This document shows, piece after piece, positions 8,997-17,610 of a stretch of 60,953 bases of DNA (position 1 is its first letter; each line of letters begins with the position of its first letter). Where the stretch lies: NCBI GenBank assembly GCA_009779845.1, contig WRBE01000008.1, positions 1 through 60,953 of the forward strand. The letters run 5' to 3'. Position numbers and translations under genes: made by a program. Source of the DNA: Oscillospiraceae bacterium (GTDB lineage Bacteria; Bacillota; Clostridia; Oscillospirales; Oscillospiraceae). The notes under the pieces were generated by a model. It saw only the letters and a program-made list of their open reading frames with translations, was not told the DNA's origin and searched no databases.

Positions 8997-9328
8997 TCTG
9001 AGCACAGTTCAATAGGACATCAATCCGGCTGTCCCCACCGCCCTTGACCATTGGAGTTTCGAGTACTACTACATCTGGCTAGAGAGTTGTGTCGCCAATG
9101 CAGAGTATAAGGTGCGAAACCGTCGTCACTCTGCCCTTGACCTTCGGGGTACATAGGGGCAAAGCCCCTGTGTTGACTTTTTGTTTCTTTTTGTTCAACG
9201 ACAAAAAGAAAGCCCGTCCGGCAGGACATGACCAGTTGGCGGTACCCGCCAAGAAATCCTCGGCGGCAACGCCGAACAGAAAAGGTCAAGGGCCGGGCGA
9301 TTGATAATCACCCCTACAAAGGGCAAAG
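8997..9328 (-). repeat. Dispersed structured repeat, copy B (reverse)
   Basis: Inverted relative to copy A. Contains the TTCTTTTTGT / ACAAAAAGAA hairpin (9185-9210), AGGGGC-TTT-GCCCCT, the CGGCG-TTGC-CGCCG hairpin, the segment with CCAGATGTAGTAGTACTCG, and a terminal snapback unit at 9291-9320. It fills the gap between asp23 and the 8548-8976 gene. Confidence 0.88.
9291..9320 (-). repeat. Snapback hairpin unit 2
   Basis: On the minus strand TAGGGGTGATT...AATCGCCCG: arms GGGTGATT / AATCGCCC. Same outer frame as unit 1 with different arms. Confidence 0.6.
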
Positions 9329-9338
9329 AGCAAAAGTC

Positions 9339-9713
9339 TTACTTCTCTTTCTCAAACACAATCCCACAAACCGTAACATCCACAGACTTCACCGCAAGCC
9401 CTGTGATCGCCTCCATACTGGACGCCACCGCCTCCTGCGCTGCGGCGGCCACACTGTGGATAACCGTGCCGTATTGAACAAGGATAAAAATATCCACACT
9501 GACTTCATTTTCCGTGGTGTGAATCTTCACGCCCCGATGGGTTGGTCTCTTGCTGCCCAAGCGTTCTGCAATCTCACCGCCAAAAGTGGTAGCAAACGCA
9601 CCGAACCCGTCTACTTCCCGCACCGCTTCTTGTGCGATGATGGCGATGACTTCCTCAGAAATATGGACACTGCCTTGTTCCCCTGTTTGGATAATATAAT
9701 TTGTTTCCGGCAT
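9339..9713 (-). CDS. Asp23/Gls24 family envelope-stress protein
   Basis: 124 residues from ATG 9713, preceded by AGGAG at about 8 nt; the open frame continues to 9809 but the upstream part overlaps gatD in another frame. Family hallmarks: GSVHISEEVIAIIAQEAVREVDGF, here noted as the stretch at residues 10-33; then VKIHTTENEVSVDIFILVQYG and VQEAV-like helices, ending VTVCGIVF. Asp23-like proteins are small, abundant and membrane-associated through AmaP-type partners; none is adjacent. Located 61 bp after gatD, probably in the same transcript. Its function here is inferred from family only. Confidence 0.92.
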   Translation of the reverse strand: MPETNYIIQTGEQGSVHISEEVIAIIAQEAVREVDGFGAFATTFGGEIAERLGSKRPTHRGVKIHTTENEVSVDIFILVQYGTVIHSVAAAAQEAVASSMEAITGLAVKSVDVTVCGIVFEKEK

Positions 9714-9774
9714 AGGTATCACTCCTAATTTTATTCTATCGTTTATCATATCACAGATGCGGCAAAAAGAAAAG

Positions 9775-10509
9775 CTATTCGTTCGCCAGTCTTGCCACCA
9801 TAAACGCATTCGCGGCCTCTTCCAAGGTGTCGTCTAAGGATTCCAGCTCTGCACTACCGTACTTTCGCTCTAAGGCCAAGCGGAGCAACCAATCGGCAAG
9901 CTTTGGATTTTTCGGCAACAACGGCCCATGGCTGTAGGTGCCGAACACATTGTGATACCGTGCCCCTTCAGTGCCGTCCTCTCCATTGTTCCCATGGCCC
10001 GCTAGTACACGACCAAAGGGTGTGACACCGTTACCGAGATAGGTCTTGGCACTATGATTTTCAAACCCGACAATATGAATCGGCGCTCCCGGCTCGTCCC
10101 ACTGGAACATATAGTCCCCGATCATCCGTTCTTTCTGACCCACAGAGATTACATCCAAAGCCCCCGCACAGTCCATCTCTTTGCCGTCCCACGTCTTGTA
10201 TGACCGGCCCAGCAACTGGTATCCGCCGCAGATAGCAAGCGTCACCGCCCCATCCTCAATGGCGGCTTTGACCTCGGCCCCCCGCCAATTGTGGAGCTCG
10301 TCTAACAGCACTCCTTGCTCTGCATCCTGCCCCCCGCCGAGAAACAGGAGGTCAAAGTCCGCAAGATTCACCCGCTCACCCAAGGGCGCACCGGTCACCG
10401 TGACCTCAATCCCCCGCATCTCACACCGCCGGGCAAGGGTCACAACATTCCCCCGGTCACCGTAGAGGTTTAATAAGTCCGGGTATAGATGGCAAATGTT
10501 TAGTTCCAT
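9775..10509 (-). CDS. gatD: Lipid II isoglutaminyl synthase, glutaminase subunit GatD
   Basis: 244 residues, class I glutamine amidotransferase of the CobB/CobQ-like type. Motifs: LGGGQDAEQ near the N-terminus, nucleophile Cys in LAICGGYQLLG (about residue 94), and the catalytic His in YSHGPLLPKNP (about 192). GatD releases ammonia from glutamine for MurT, which amidates the D-Glu alpha-carboxyl of lipid II; this needs its partner, encoded 13 bp upstream. The complex acts on the cytoplasmic side of the membrane. Start ATG 10509 follows a run of G-rich sequence acting as RBS. Confidence 0.95.
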   Translation of the reverse strand: MELNICHLYPDLLNLYGDRGNVVTLARRCEMRGIEVTVTGAPLGERVNLADFDLLFLGGGQDAEQGVLLDELHNWRGAEVKAAIEDGAVTLAICGGYQLLGRSYKTWDGKEMDCAGALDVISVGQKERMIGDYMFQWDEPGAPIHIVGFENHSAKTYLGNGVTPFGRVLAGHGNNGEDGTEGARYHNVFGTYSHGPLLPKNPKLADWLLRLALERKYGSAELESLDDTLEEAANAFMVARLANE

Positions 10510-10522
10510 TGTGTTGTTCCCC

Positions 10523-11896
10523 CTATTCCCAAAATTGGCTGAGGCCGTATTGTTTTGCTAGCTTTTCCCGAACCTCCAACATAGCCGTATAGGTCGGCAT
10601 CACGTACACCGGCACAGATGAGCTGGCCACCGACTCCAGCAACTTGTCCGTGTCATGCTCCACCTGAATCTTACCCTCATCCACGCCAGCATATTTCATC
10701 CAGACCGCCACCTCGTCCGCCCGGATACCAGAGCAGTAGACGGTGTGCAGTCGCTCGCCCATCTGGCCCAGTATTTCTGCGTCCACGTCCCAAATCCAAG
10801 ACACATCCGCCCCGTCCCCAGAGCGGTCATTGAGACAGATGACAAGCGTCATGGGCGCTTGCATGGCCCCTAAGTACCGAAGCACTTGACTGCAACCGAT
10901 GGGGTTTTTGACCAAAATCATCCGCACGGTGACATCACCGATATTTAATCGCTCCATCCGGCCAAACCCGCCCCGGAACTCCGCCAAGGCCGCCGCTGTG
11001 ACGGACATGCCGAGATTTAACACCTCCGCCACTGCTATGACTCCGGCGGCGTTGTAAATGTTATACGCCCCCGGCAGATTGATTGTCATATGCCGCCGCT
11101 CGCCTCCCGCCTGTACCTCCACTCTCACAGTGTCCGGCAATTCTTCTAACACCGCCGTAACCGCCACGTCTGCCTTGGGCCGGGTAAACGCGCAATCGGG
11201 ACACCCATAGCCGCCTAAGTGGCCATAAGTCTTATAATCATAGACAACCGCTGTACTACAAGCCGGGCATCGGGCCATCTCTGCCATGCCGTCTTCTCCG
11301 TCATCGAACAATGCGGTCTCTACACCGAAATAGCGGATGGGGTTCGGCAACCCTTGTACCATACCCACACACAGAGCGCAGTCGGCGTTGATACACACCG
11401 TGGCGTTGGGTGAGTACTCAATCCCCGCCCGGATGCTGTTTAAAGTATGGGTAATCTCCCCAAAGCGGTCAAGCTGGTCTCGGAACACATTGGTCACCAG
11501 CACAACCTTTGCGTCCAAGTACGGCCCCGCCAAACGAAAGGCCGCCTCGTCACACTCAATGATGGCGTGACCGAGCCGCATCTTGCCTGAAATCGTCGCA
11601 TGGGCCACAAACTCCGCCGTGATACCGGGGAGCAGGTTTGCGCCGGAGCGGTTGGCAAACGCCGGAATCGCGCCGTTTTCTAAACATTGTTCTAGCATTC
11701 TGGCACTGGTGGTTTTCCCGTTGGTGCCGGTGATGACGATGGTGTACACCTGCCGCCCCAGCGCACCCAATAAGTCGGGGCAAACCCGCAAAGCCAGCTT
11801 CCCCGGTACACTGGTTCCGCCCCGGCCCAGCACCCGCAACCCCCACCGGGCCGCTTTGCAGACCAATATTGCCAGTATCACCCGCAGTCGTCTCAT
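10523..11896 (-). CDS. murT: Lipid II isoglutaminyl synthase, Mur-ligase-like subunit MurT
   Basis: 457 residues. Mur ligase central domain with P-loop GTNGKTT (about residue 56), and the MurT-specific four-Cys zinc ribbon CPAC...CPDC inserted near residue 210. The DUF1727 C-terminal domain begins near GGFGRMERL and includes KNPIGCSQVL. ATP activates the D-glutamate carboxyl of lipid II, and GatD delivers ammonia, giving D-isoglutamine. The frame is open to 11929, but the ATG at 11896 overlaps the previous stop as ATGA, indicating coupling. Presence of murT-gatD is typical of Gram-positive cells with amidated stem peptides. Confidence 0.96.
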   Translation of the reverse strand: MRRLRVILAILVCKAARWGLRVLGRGGTSVPGKLALRVCPDLLGALGRQVYTIVITGTNGKTTSARMLEQCLENGAIPAFANRSGANLLPGITAEFVAHATISGKMRLGHAIIECDEAAFRLAGPYLDAKVVLVTNVFRDQLDRFGEITHTLNSIRAGIEYSPNATVCINADCALCVGMVQGLPNPIRYFGVETALFDDGEDGMAEMARCPACSTAVVYDYKTYGHLGGYGCPDCAFTRPKADVAVTAVLEELPDTVRVEVQAGGERRHMTINLPGAYNIYNAAGVIAVAEVLNLGMSVTAAALAEFRGGFGRMERLNIGDVTVRMILVKNPIGCSQVLRYLGAMQAPMTLVICLNDRSGDGADVSWIWDVDAEILGQMGERLHTVYCSGIRADEVAVWMKYAGVDEGKIQVEHDTDKLLESVASSSVPVYVMPTYTAMLEVREKLAKQYGLSQFWE

Positions 11897-12351
11897 ATTT
11901 GACCCGCCTTTTGTCCGCAGTTCGGGCAAAATTGCCCGTGAATAGGAGTGCCACAGTTTGCACAGTTACCCCTAACACTTGCAGTAGGAGCTGCTGTCTG
12001 GTAGAGCGGTTGGGGTTGCTTTTTTTTCATCGCCCCTCTGATATACCCCACTGCCAATAAGACCACACCGAGGGCCAACACACCAATTGAGATATAAAAC
12101 AACATGTCTACGGTTTGGACAAACTCTTGATCCGCCTGAAGAAATTCCCCCAAACTATCCGTCAGATTGTCCACCAACGTCCATACCAGCGAATTGAGAA
12201 AACCTTGCTCTGTCCCGATAAATTCGGCGACCATTTCCGCTATATACGCAGTCAGGTTATCCACGCTATACCAAATGCTGTTTTTTGCGACTAATGTACC
12301 GGTTAAGCCATTGCTCCCTATAATGGTTAATATCCAACCTAAAATTTTCAC
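11893..12351 (-). CDS. Membrane protein with C-terminal zinc ribbon
   Basis: 152 residues from GTG 12351, with AGGAG 8-9 nt upstream. It has an N-terminal hydrophobic stretch (about 3-20), an amphipathic extracytoplasmic region (about 25-80), a clear transmembrane helix (about 85-108), a basic KKK stop, and a C-terminal zinc ribbon C-A-N-C...C-P-N-C (about 130-146). Zinc-ribbon membrane proteins of this build are common in Clostridia, but no function can be assigned. Its stop overlaps the murT start (ATGA), so it is co-translated with murT-gatD; an envelope-related role is an inference from that. Confidence 0.8.
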   Translation of the reverse strand: MKILGWILTIIGSNGLTGTLVAKNSIWYSVDNLTAYIAEMVAEFIGTEQGFLNSLVWTLVDNLTDSLGEFLQADQEFVQTVDMLFYISIGVLALGVVLLAVGYIRGAMKKKQPQPLYQTAAPTASVRGNCANCGTPIHGQFCPNCGQKAGQI

Positions 12352-12430
12352 CTAGATTCTCCTCGCATTAGAAAAACTTGTTCATTTGTATTGTCCTATT
12401 ATGCCACAACCTCCAACTTTTGACAAGAAG

Positions 12431-13252
12431 CTACTGCTCCATCTTCGGATGTTTCCGCCTATACAGCCGATAATTAAACAGATTTCCCACAATCAAAATA
12501 TTCCCGCACAGATAGCTCCACACCATGAGCAAAATAAAGCTGGCCAAAGAACCATAAATCAACGGATACCGGGCGGAGGCCCCCATGAACACAGAAAATA
12601 TCATACTCCCTACCACCAAGGCCGCCGCCGCAAAGACGGCCCCAGGCAACCGCCGCACCTTCGGCGCACCCGGTGCTGTCAGGATATACATGACATGCAC
12701 AATCACCACCAGCACCGCAAACAGCACCACAAAGCGAAGCCGTTGCCACATGGCCGCTAGACCCGATACCCCGGTCGCCATCTCCACCGTGTCCATGAGC
12801 CATGCGCCGGTGGTAATCATAACCACAGAGAAATAGATGGTAAACAGCAGCACCAAAGAAAAGGAAACGCTCATCACCAGCCCCACAATCCCCTGATACC
12901 GGGCTTGGCCTTGAATATCTTCCATGCTCTTCGCCACCGCCCGAAATGCGGCGGAGCTGGACGTGACAATCACCGTCACCGCCGCGAGCAAAATCTGGAC
13001 AGAGGGAACCGCCTCTACATGACTGATATAGTCGAGTACCACTGTTACAATCTCAACGGCCCACTCATCGGCAAACAACCCTGCCACGGTCATCTCAAAG
13101 CTGGCCAAAATCGCCACCGCACAAATGAGCAGAGGAAACACAGACAGGGTGAAAAAATAAGCAAACTCCGCCGCCGAACGACTGACCCGGCGGTGTTGGT
13201 AGGCCTGGATCATGTCTTTTGTGAATTGGATGATGGGTGCTAATTTTTGCAC
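12431..13252 (-). CDS. YihY/BrkB family membrane protein
   Basis: 273 residues from GTG 13252, which has AGAGGGGG about 8 nt upstream; the frame is open to 13441 but the upstream part is unrelated low-quality sequence. Family signature: SAAEFAYFFTLSVFPLLI near residue 30, then six hydrophobic segments (about 35-55, 75-95, 120-145, 165-190, 200-225, 235-260). The ending includes YGSLASFILLMVWSYLCGNIL, of which GSLA and WSYLC are diagnostic. YihY proteins are polytopic and were once called RNase BN in error; function is unknown. Located 79 bp upstream of the zinc-ribbon gene and probably heads that transcript. Confidence 0.92.
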   Translation of the reverse strand: MQKLAPIIQFTKDMIQAYQHRRVSRSAAEFAYFFTLSVFPLLICAVAILASFEMTVAGLFADEWAVEIVTVVLDYISHVEAVPSVQILLAAVTVIVTSSSAAFRAVAKSMEDIQGQARYQGIVGLVMSVSFSLVLLFTIYFSVVMITTGAWLMDTVEMATGVSGLAAMWQRLRFVVLFAVLVVIVHVMYILTAPGAPKVRRLPGAVFAAAALVVGSMIFSVFMGASARYPLIYGSLASFILLMVWSYLCGNILIVGNLFNYRLYRRKHPKMEQ

Positions 13253-13431
13253 ATTGGCAACCCCCTCTGTTTTAGGGTAGTATGCCCGGCGTGCTTGATT
13301 TTTGTTCGGTGGGGTGCATGTCAATCTGATTCTGCCCATTTGCACCGAATCCGTAGGAGATGCCGCCCTATTCAAGGGCGGTGGCACCACCAGATTGATG
13401 TGCTGTCGAACGACACTCAAACATGATATAC

Positions 13432-13479
13432 AAAAAGCCACCCATTTTCGAGTGGCAGGCTCTCCGTCACTTAGGAGAG
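13432..13479 (-). terminator. Orphan terminator and hairpin downstream of repeat C
   Basis: On the minus strand a hairpin CTCTCC / GGAGAG (13460-13479) is followed by a second hairpin GCCACTC / GGGTGGC (13437-13456) and TTTTTG. This is a good rho-independent terminator, yet no minus-strand gene ends here; the only thing upstream on that strand is repeat copy C. The rest of 13253-13431 shows only a GCCGCCC...GGGCGGTGGC hairpin and the leader of the YihY gene. Confidence 0.6.
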
Positions 13480-13519
13480 ACGGTCGGAAAGGTCTCTTGA
13501 CCTTGACCCAGGCCCAGCT

Positions 13520-13826
13520 CCCTTGACCCTATGCATTCCATTCGTGAGCGCATTCCAATAGAACATCCCACTGGCGATACCACCGCCCTTGACCATTGGG
13601 GTTTGAGTACTACTACATCTGGCGTGAGGGGTGTGGTGCCAGTACAGAGTATAACATGAAAACGGTCTCTACCTTTGCCCTTGACCTTGCGGGTACATAG
13701 GGGCGCAGCCCCTGTGTTGACTTTTTGCTTCTTTTTGTTCAACAAAAAGAAGGCCCGTCCGGCAGGACAAAACAAGCCGGCGGCCTCCGCCAAGCCACCC
13801 TCGGCGGCAACGCCGAATAATAACCC
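13520..13826 (-). repeat. Dispersed structured repeat, copy C (reverse)
   Basis: Contains, read on the minus strand, the CGGCG-TTGC-CGCCG hairpin, GTCCTGCCGGACGGGCC, the hairpin with arms 13729-13738 and 13742-13751 (loop shortened to 3 nt), AGGGGC-TGC-GCCCCT, CCAGATGTAGTAGTACTC and the GTTCTATTGGAATGCGCTC tail. It occupies the gap between the YihY gene and the 13910 gene. Confidence 0.88.
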
Positions 13827-13909
13827 AACAAAAACAATCCCACCAAACAAGACATACTATTGCCATGTCTACTATGATACAATAGCAAAAACAGAAAGGC
13901 TGTGAAACA

Positions 13910-14389
13910 ATGAATCAAAAAATCAACTTCGATCAATTTCTAGCAACAGTAACCCCAAACAATCAAGAATTTGTACAAATTTTACACAACTACCTAACGG
14001 ATAACGCCTGCAAAGCAAGCTTCGAGGAAAAGAAAAGTGGTACCCTAGCCTCATATAAGGTCGGAAAACCCCCAAAGGCCCTTGTAAATCTGCTTCTCAA
14101 ACCGCACGGCCTGCTTGTCCGCATTTATGGCGAAAACGCAGGACAGTACCACGATTTCTTGCAGACGCTACCGGCAGAAATGGTGCAGTCTATTTCAGAC
14201 GCTCCTGTCTGCAAACGACTGGTGCATAACACTTGCAGTCCGAAGTGTTCCGGCTATGATGTTACCATCCGGGACGAGCGGTTTCAAAGATGCAGATACG
14301 GCGGTTTTGAGTTTTTGGTAACAGACGAGAACGTCCCCTGTATCAAGCCATTTATAGAACATGAAATGGCAGCACGGGCAGCAGTATAA
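13910..14389 (+). CDS. Conserved hypothetical protein, Cys-rich C-terminal half
   Basis: 159 residues from ATG 13910, with AAAGG about 10 nt upstream. It is soluble with no signal peptide. The N-terminal half is helical with a KKSGTLASYKVGK segment. The C-terminal half carries at least five Cys: CKRL, C-SPKC, QRCRYGGFEF and PCIKPFIEHE. The SPKCSGYD and ERFQRC spacing suggests a small metal or redox site. I recall similar unnamed proteins in Clostridia but cannot give a family name. AT-richer than neighbours and placed right beside repeat C; it is convergent with DUF1294 (58 bp between stops). No function assigned. Confidence 0.75.
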   Translation: MNQKINFDQFLATVTPNNQEFVQILHNYLTDNACKASFEEKKSGTLASYKVGKPPKALVNLLLKPHGLLVRIYGENAGQYHDFLQTLPAEMVQSISDAPVCKRLVHNTCSPKCSGYDVTIRDERFQRCRYGGFEFLVTDENVPCIKPFIEHEMAARAAV

Positions 14390-14446
14390 GCACTTCTTCC
14401 AGCAAGGCAAGGAATACCGCCATTGTATTTTATCGCCAACGATACG

Positions 14447-14746
14447 CTACCCACGAAGCAAAAACGACCCCAGCCAATACACCCCAAACACAGCCGCAAC
14501 ATTGACCACCAAGGCCAAAGGCACCAAAATCTTGAACGATAAATGCTTCGTCTTATGCCGGAACACCCGCATCCCAAACAAGGCACCAAGGGCACCCATG
14601 AGAAAGGCGCAGGTGAGCAAGGTCGCCTCACTGATGCGGCGCTTGTCCTTTTCGGCCTTGCGCTTGTCTCGACCGTAAAGGGCAAAGGTGATAAGATTCC
14701 ATAACACGAACACGGCGGCAAGGATGAGGTATGTAGTGGTGGTCAT
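14447..14746 (-). CDS. DUF1294 domain membrane protein
   Basis: 99 residues, the usual length. Pattern: N-terminal transmembrane helix (about 5-24), the cytoplasmic YGRDKRKAEKDKRRISE signature, a second helix (about 45-60), a basic FRHKTKH loop and a third helix (about 70-95). The D-K-R-A-x(n)-R-I-S-E core is diagnostic for DUF1294. Function unknown; sometimes fused to cold-shock domains elsewhere, but here it is alone. Monocistronic and convergent with the 13910 gene. Confidence 0.9.
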   Translation of the reverse strand: MTTTTYLILAAVFVLWNLITFALYGRDKRKAEKDKRRISEATLLTCAFLMGALGALFGMRVFRHKTKHLSFKILVPLALVVNVAAVFGVYWLGSFLLRG

Positions 14747-14834
14747 GATAGATGCGCTCCTTTTTTATTCTTGGTCTTTTCTTCGGTGGTCACCGAGGGC
14801 AGTTCAGCGTCCCGGCTCTTGACTTTTTCCCTAT

Positions 14835-14860
14835 GTAGGGCAACCGTCCTCGGTTGCCCG
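14835..14860 (+). repeat. Snapback hairpin unit 3
   Basis: GTAGGGCAACCG-TCCT-CGGTTGCCCG: a perfect 9-bp stem (14838-14846 with 14851-14859) in the same TAGGG...CCCG frame. Located in the gap between ymfH and DUF1294. Confidence 0.6.
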
Positions 14861-14875
14861 TGGCTTGTTGTCGTG

Positions 14876-16144
14876 TTATTTCGGATTCACAATAGAAATC
14901 GCAAACTGTTCCGGTGTCAGATTCTCTTTTACAAATCCCAACACATCCTGACTTGTAATCTCCCGCAATACATCTAGCCTGTCCAACGCAGACGCACCAA
15001 GGAAATGGCACTCCGTTTGCTCATAACAAAGATTCTCCACACTATCCAATCCACGAATCAGCTTGCCGGAGGTGGCTTTTTTCAAGCGGGTGAAGCGAGG
15101 TTCGTCTATGCCGTCTTGCAAAATGCCTTGCACCTCGGCTTGGATGGCTTCTAACACTTTGTCCGGGTCACGACTTTCACCGCCGAATTCGGTGAGGGCG
15201 TAGCCGGGGGCCGAGAGGAATCCGCAAGAAAAATCACTTGCAATCAGCCCTTGACCGTAAAGGCGAACATAGAGTGGGGATGAGTTCCCCGCTAAATATT
15301 GGACAGCCAGATGCCCAGTAAGCTCGTTTTGAAGGAACGCTTGTCCCCCCTTCCCTGCTTTGACACGGGTCCCCAGCAGAAACATAAGCTGGGAGACGGC
15401 CATGGCGGTCTCAACACGGGGTCGGACTGTCGGTTTCTCATCTTCCGGGCCATAGTCTTTGACCGGTGGCTCGTGATACTCTTGGGGAAGAATCTGTCGT
15501 GCGGTCTCTAGTACCAATTCCGGCTCCATATCCCCTACGGCACAAAGAACCATGTTGCTGGGCTGATAAAACGCCCGGTGCAGGTCGTAAAGTGTCTGGG
15601 CGGTGATTTCGCCGATGCTCTCTACCGTGCCCGCAATGGAGTCTTTCACCGGGTGGGCGACGTAGAGGTTTTTGAGTAAGTTATAATACATCACATGGCT
15701 GGGACTGTCCTCAATCATGTCGATCTCTTGACCAATGATGCCCTGCTCTTTCGCCACACTCTCTTCCGTAAAATAGGGGGTGGAGACGAATTCCAGCAGG
15801 GTTTTCAAGTTTTCTTCAAACCCATCCGTACACTCGAAATAATAGGCCGTCATGGTGGCAGAGGTAAAGGCATTGGGCTGGGCTCCGTTTGCTGCTAAAT
15901 CCGCTAGGGCGTTGCCCGTCTCTGTGTCAAATAGCTTGTGCTCTAAAAAATGGGCAATGCCCGCCGGGGTGTCTTGCCATTGGCCGTCCAGCCGAAACCG
16001 CCGGTCAGCCCCACCGTAACTGGTGGCGAAAAAGGCGTATTTTTTTTCGTAATCCGGCTTTGGTATCACGTAGACTTGCAGTCCGTTTTCCAGTTTACCT
16101 GCATATAGGGTCTCGCCGATGGTTTTGTATACACGCTGTTCCAT
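14876..16144 (-). CDS. ymfH: M16-family peptidase YmfH (EF-P modification-associated)
   Basis: 422 residues, an M16B half-peptidase. The inverted zinc motif H65-F-L-E68-H69 is intact, followed by KLF and, about 75 residues on, an Glu-rich QEIDMIED segment that supplies the distal ligand. So this subunit is predicted catalytic, pairing with the inactive YmfF encoded directly upstream. In Bacillus, YmfF and YmfH are associated with 5-aminopentanol modification of EF-P; here only context by homology supports that, since efp and ymfI are not in the window. The start overlaps the ymfF stop as TAATG. Cytosolic. Confidence 0.9.
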   Translation of the reverse strand: MEQRVYKTIGETLYAGKLENGLQVYVIPKPDYEKKYAFFATSYGGADRRFRLDGQWQDTPAGIAHFLEHKLFDTETGNALADLAANGAQPNAFTSATMTAYYFECTDGFEENLKTLLEFVSTPYFTEESVAKEQGIIGQEIDMIEDSPSHVMYYNLLKNLYVAHPVKDSIAGTVESIGEITAQTLYDLHRAFYQPSNMVLCAVGDMEPELVLETARQILPQEYHEPPVKDYGPEDEKPTVRPRVETAMAVSQLMFLLGTRVKAGKGGQAFLQNELTGHLAVQYLAGNSSPLYVRLYGQGLIASDFSCGFLSAPGYALTEFGGESRDPDKVLEAIQAEVQGILQDGIDEPRFTRLKKATSGKLIRGLDSVENLCYEQTECHFLGASALDRLDVLREITSQDVLGFVKENLTPEQFAISIVNPK

Positions 16145-17430
16145 TATGCGTTCTCCTCCCCTGTTAAGAAATATATGGCGTCTAGTTGCAAGCCGTTTGC
16201 AATCTCCACCAATCGGGCCTTGTCTACCTGTTCTACTTTCGCAATCAGTTCATCTATGCCGTCGTCCTCGCCCAGAATGGTCTGTTGGAGATAGAAGTCT
16301 TCCAACTGGCTAGGCTCGTCTTTTAATATCCGCAAATCCGTCATCAGGGCCTTTTTGCCCCAAGTAAGTTCTTCATCCGAGATATCACCCTCACACATGG
16401 CGTTTAACTGAGCCAATATCTCGCCTTTTGCCTCGTCAAACTTAGAAAATTCAATACCGGATGCTACGAGCAACAGCCCCTTTGCTTTCTCTAACACCGA
16501 GGACGCATAATAGCATAAGGATAACCGTTCTCGCACATGCAAAAACAGCTTGGAGTTCACCGACCCGCCGTAGATATAATGGAACAGCTGGATGGCGGCA
16601 TAGTCCGGCACTTCCATACAGGCCCCGAGACGGAAGCCAAGGCTGAGTTTCCCTTGGGTCACGTCCATTTCTTCTTCAAAATACCGCGGCTCTTCTGCTA
16701 AGCTGTTCATCCGCACATCGGTGCCCATGTCAAAGTCCGGCTCTGTACGGGGCAGGTCTGTTAAGGCTTTTTTCAGCACCCGTTCCACCTGTTCTATGGA
16801 AGCGGTACCGCTGTAGAATATCTCTACAGGGGCCGCACCCAGCAGGGCCTCATAGTGGGCGGTCAAACCCTCTGCGTCAATGCCCTCCGCCTCTTCCTCG
16901 GTGCCCAACCGGAACACAGAGAACGCCTCTCCATCGCACATGAGCTCTGTCAGGCGGGTCAGGGCATAGGTGCGCTTGTTGTTGATTCGCCCTCGGATTT
17001 CGTCTAAAAGTTGCTCCCGCTCACCGTCTACATATTCCGCATTGAGCTGCCCCCCTTCCCGTACAGGACGAAGCAACACTTCGCCTAACAGGGCCGCCAT
17101 CTGCGCTAATATCTCCGCCTCTTCCGGCAGGCAAGCGTCATCCACAAAACTGGCCGTGAGACCCACACACTGAATCTCGCCCTTCTTGGCCACCTTGGGC
17201 ACGAGGGTAGCACCATAGAGGTCGTCTAACGCCATAGCCAAGGCCGCCATGTCTGGGTACCGTTCGGTGCCCCGCAACAGTACTCTAGGCAAGAGGGCAT
17301 TTTTTGCCGCATGCTCCCGGTCTAGCTGGGTTAAGAACGCCAGACGCAGGGTGGCGGTTTTGAATTTTGGGGTTTGGTGGTGGGTGAGGAACACAAACGG
17401 GTGGATTTCTTTTCTTGTTGATTTGGCCAT
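16144..17430 (-). CDS. ymfF: M16-family inactive partner subunit YmfF
   Basis: 428 residues from ATG 17430, which follows AAGGAG at about 9 nt; the frame is open to 17532 but the extra N-terminus is non-homologous. The M16 fold is visible (LLPRVLLRGTERYPDMA, GRINNKRTYAL near the middle, SVNSKLFLHVRE). The HxxEH zinc motif is replaced in the equivalent place by DDLYG, so this is the non-catalytic half of the heterodimer with YmfH. Stop and start of the two genes overlap (TAATG). NCBI-style naming also uses YfmF for this family. First gene of the pair; the terminator of the giant surface gene lies just upstream. Confidence 0.88.
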   Translation of the reverse strand: MAKSTRKEIHPFVFLTHHQTPKFKTATLRLAFLTQLDREHAAKNALLPRVLLRGTERYPDMAALAMALDDLYGATLVPKVAKKGEIQCVGLTASFVDDACLPEEAEILAQMAALLGEVLLRPVREGGQLNAEYVDGEREQLLDEIRGRINNKRTYALTRLTELMCDGEAFSVFRLGTEEEAEGIDAEGLTAHYEALLGAAPVEIFYSGTASIEQVERVLKKALTDLPRTEPDFDMGTDVRMNSLAEEPRYFEEEMDVTQGKLSLGFRLGACMEVPDYAAIQLFHYIYGGSVNSKLFLHVRERLSLCYYASSVLEKAKGLLLVASGIEFSKFDEAKGEILAQLNAMCEGDISDEELTWGKKALMTDLRILKDEPSQLEDFYLQQTILGEDDGIDELIAKVEQVDKARLVEIANGLQLDAIYFLTGEENA

Positions 17431-17540
17431 TGATTTGATCTCCTTGGTGGTAGGATGTTTCTTTATTATACATGGTTTTGGGATTTTTAGGAAGGGAATT
17501 TTTGGTTTCGCACCGAAGCACCCCCCCTGCAACCTTCATG

Positions 17541-17581
17541 AAAAACCCCGTGGGCGGCCAAATGGCCGCCCACGGGGTTTT
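17541..17581 (-). terminator. Strong terminator of the giant surface-protein gene
   Basis: Near-perfect hairpin CCCCGTGGGCGGCC / GGCCGCCCACGGGG with a 4-nt loop. It is flanked by A5 on one side and T4-T5 on the other, so it may work in both directions. Lies 30 bp after the stop at 17611. Confidence 0.92.
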
Positions 17582-17610
17582 GTCTCATCAAACGATACTT
17601 GTTATCGTCT

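Noticed and set aside
8190-9328. Insertion sequence formed by copies A and B
   Set aside because: There is no transposase between or near them; kept only as a hypothesis of a composite or non-autonomous unit.
13253-13441. N-terminal extension of the YihY protein up to 13441
   Set aside because: The extension has no RBS or homologous sequence and includes orphan hairpins; GTG 13252 has a strong RBS.
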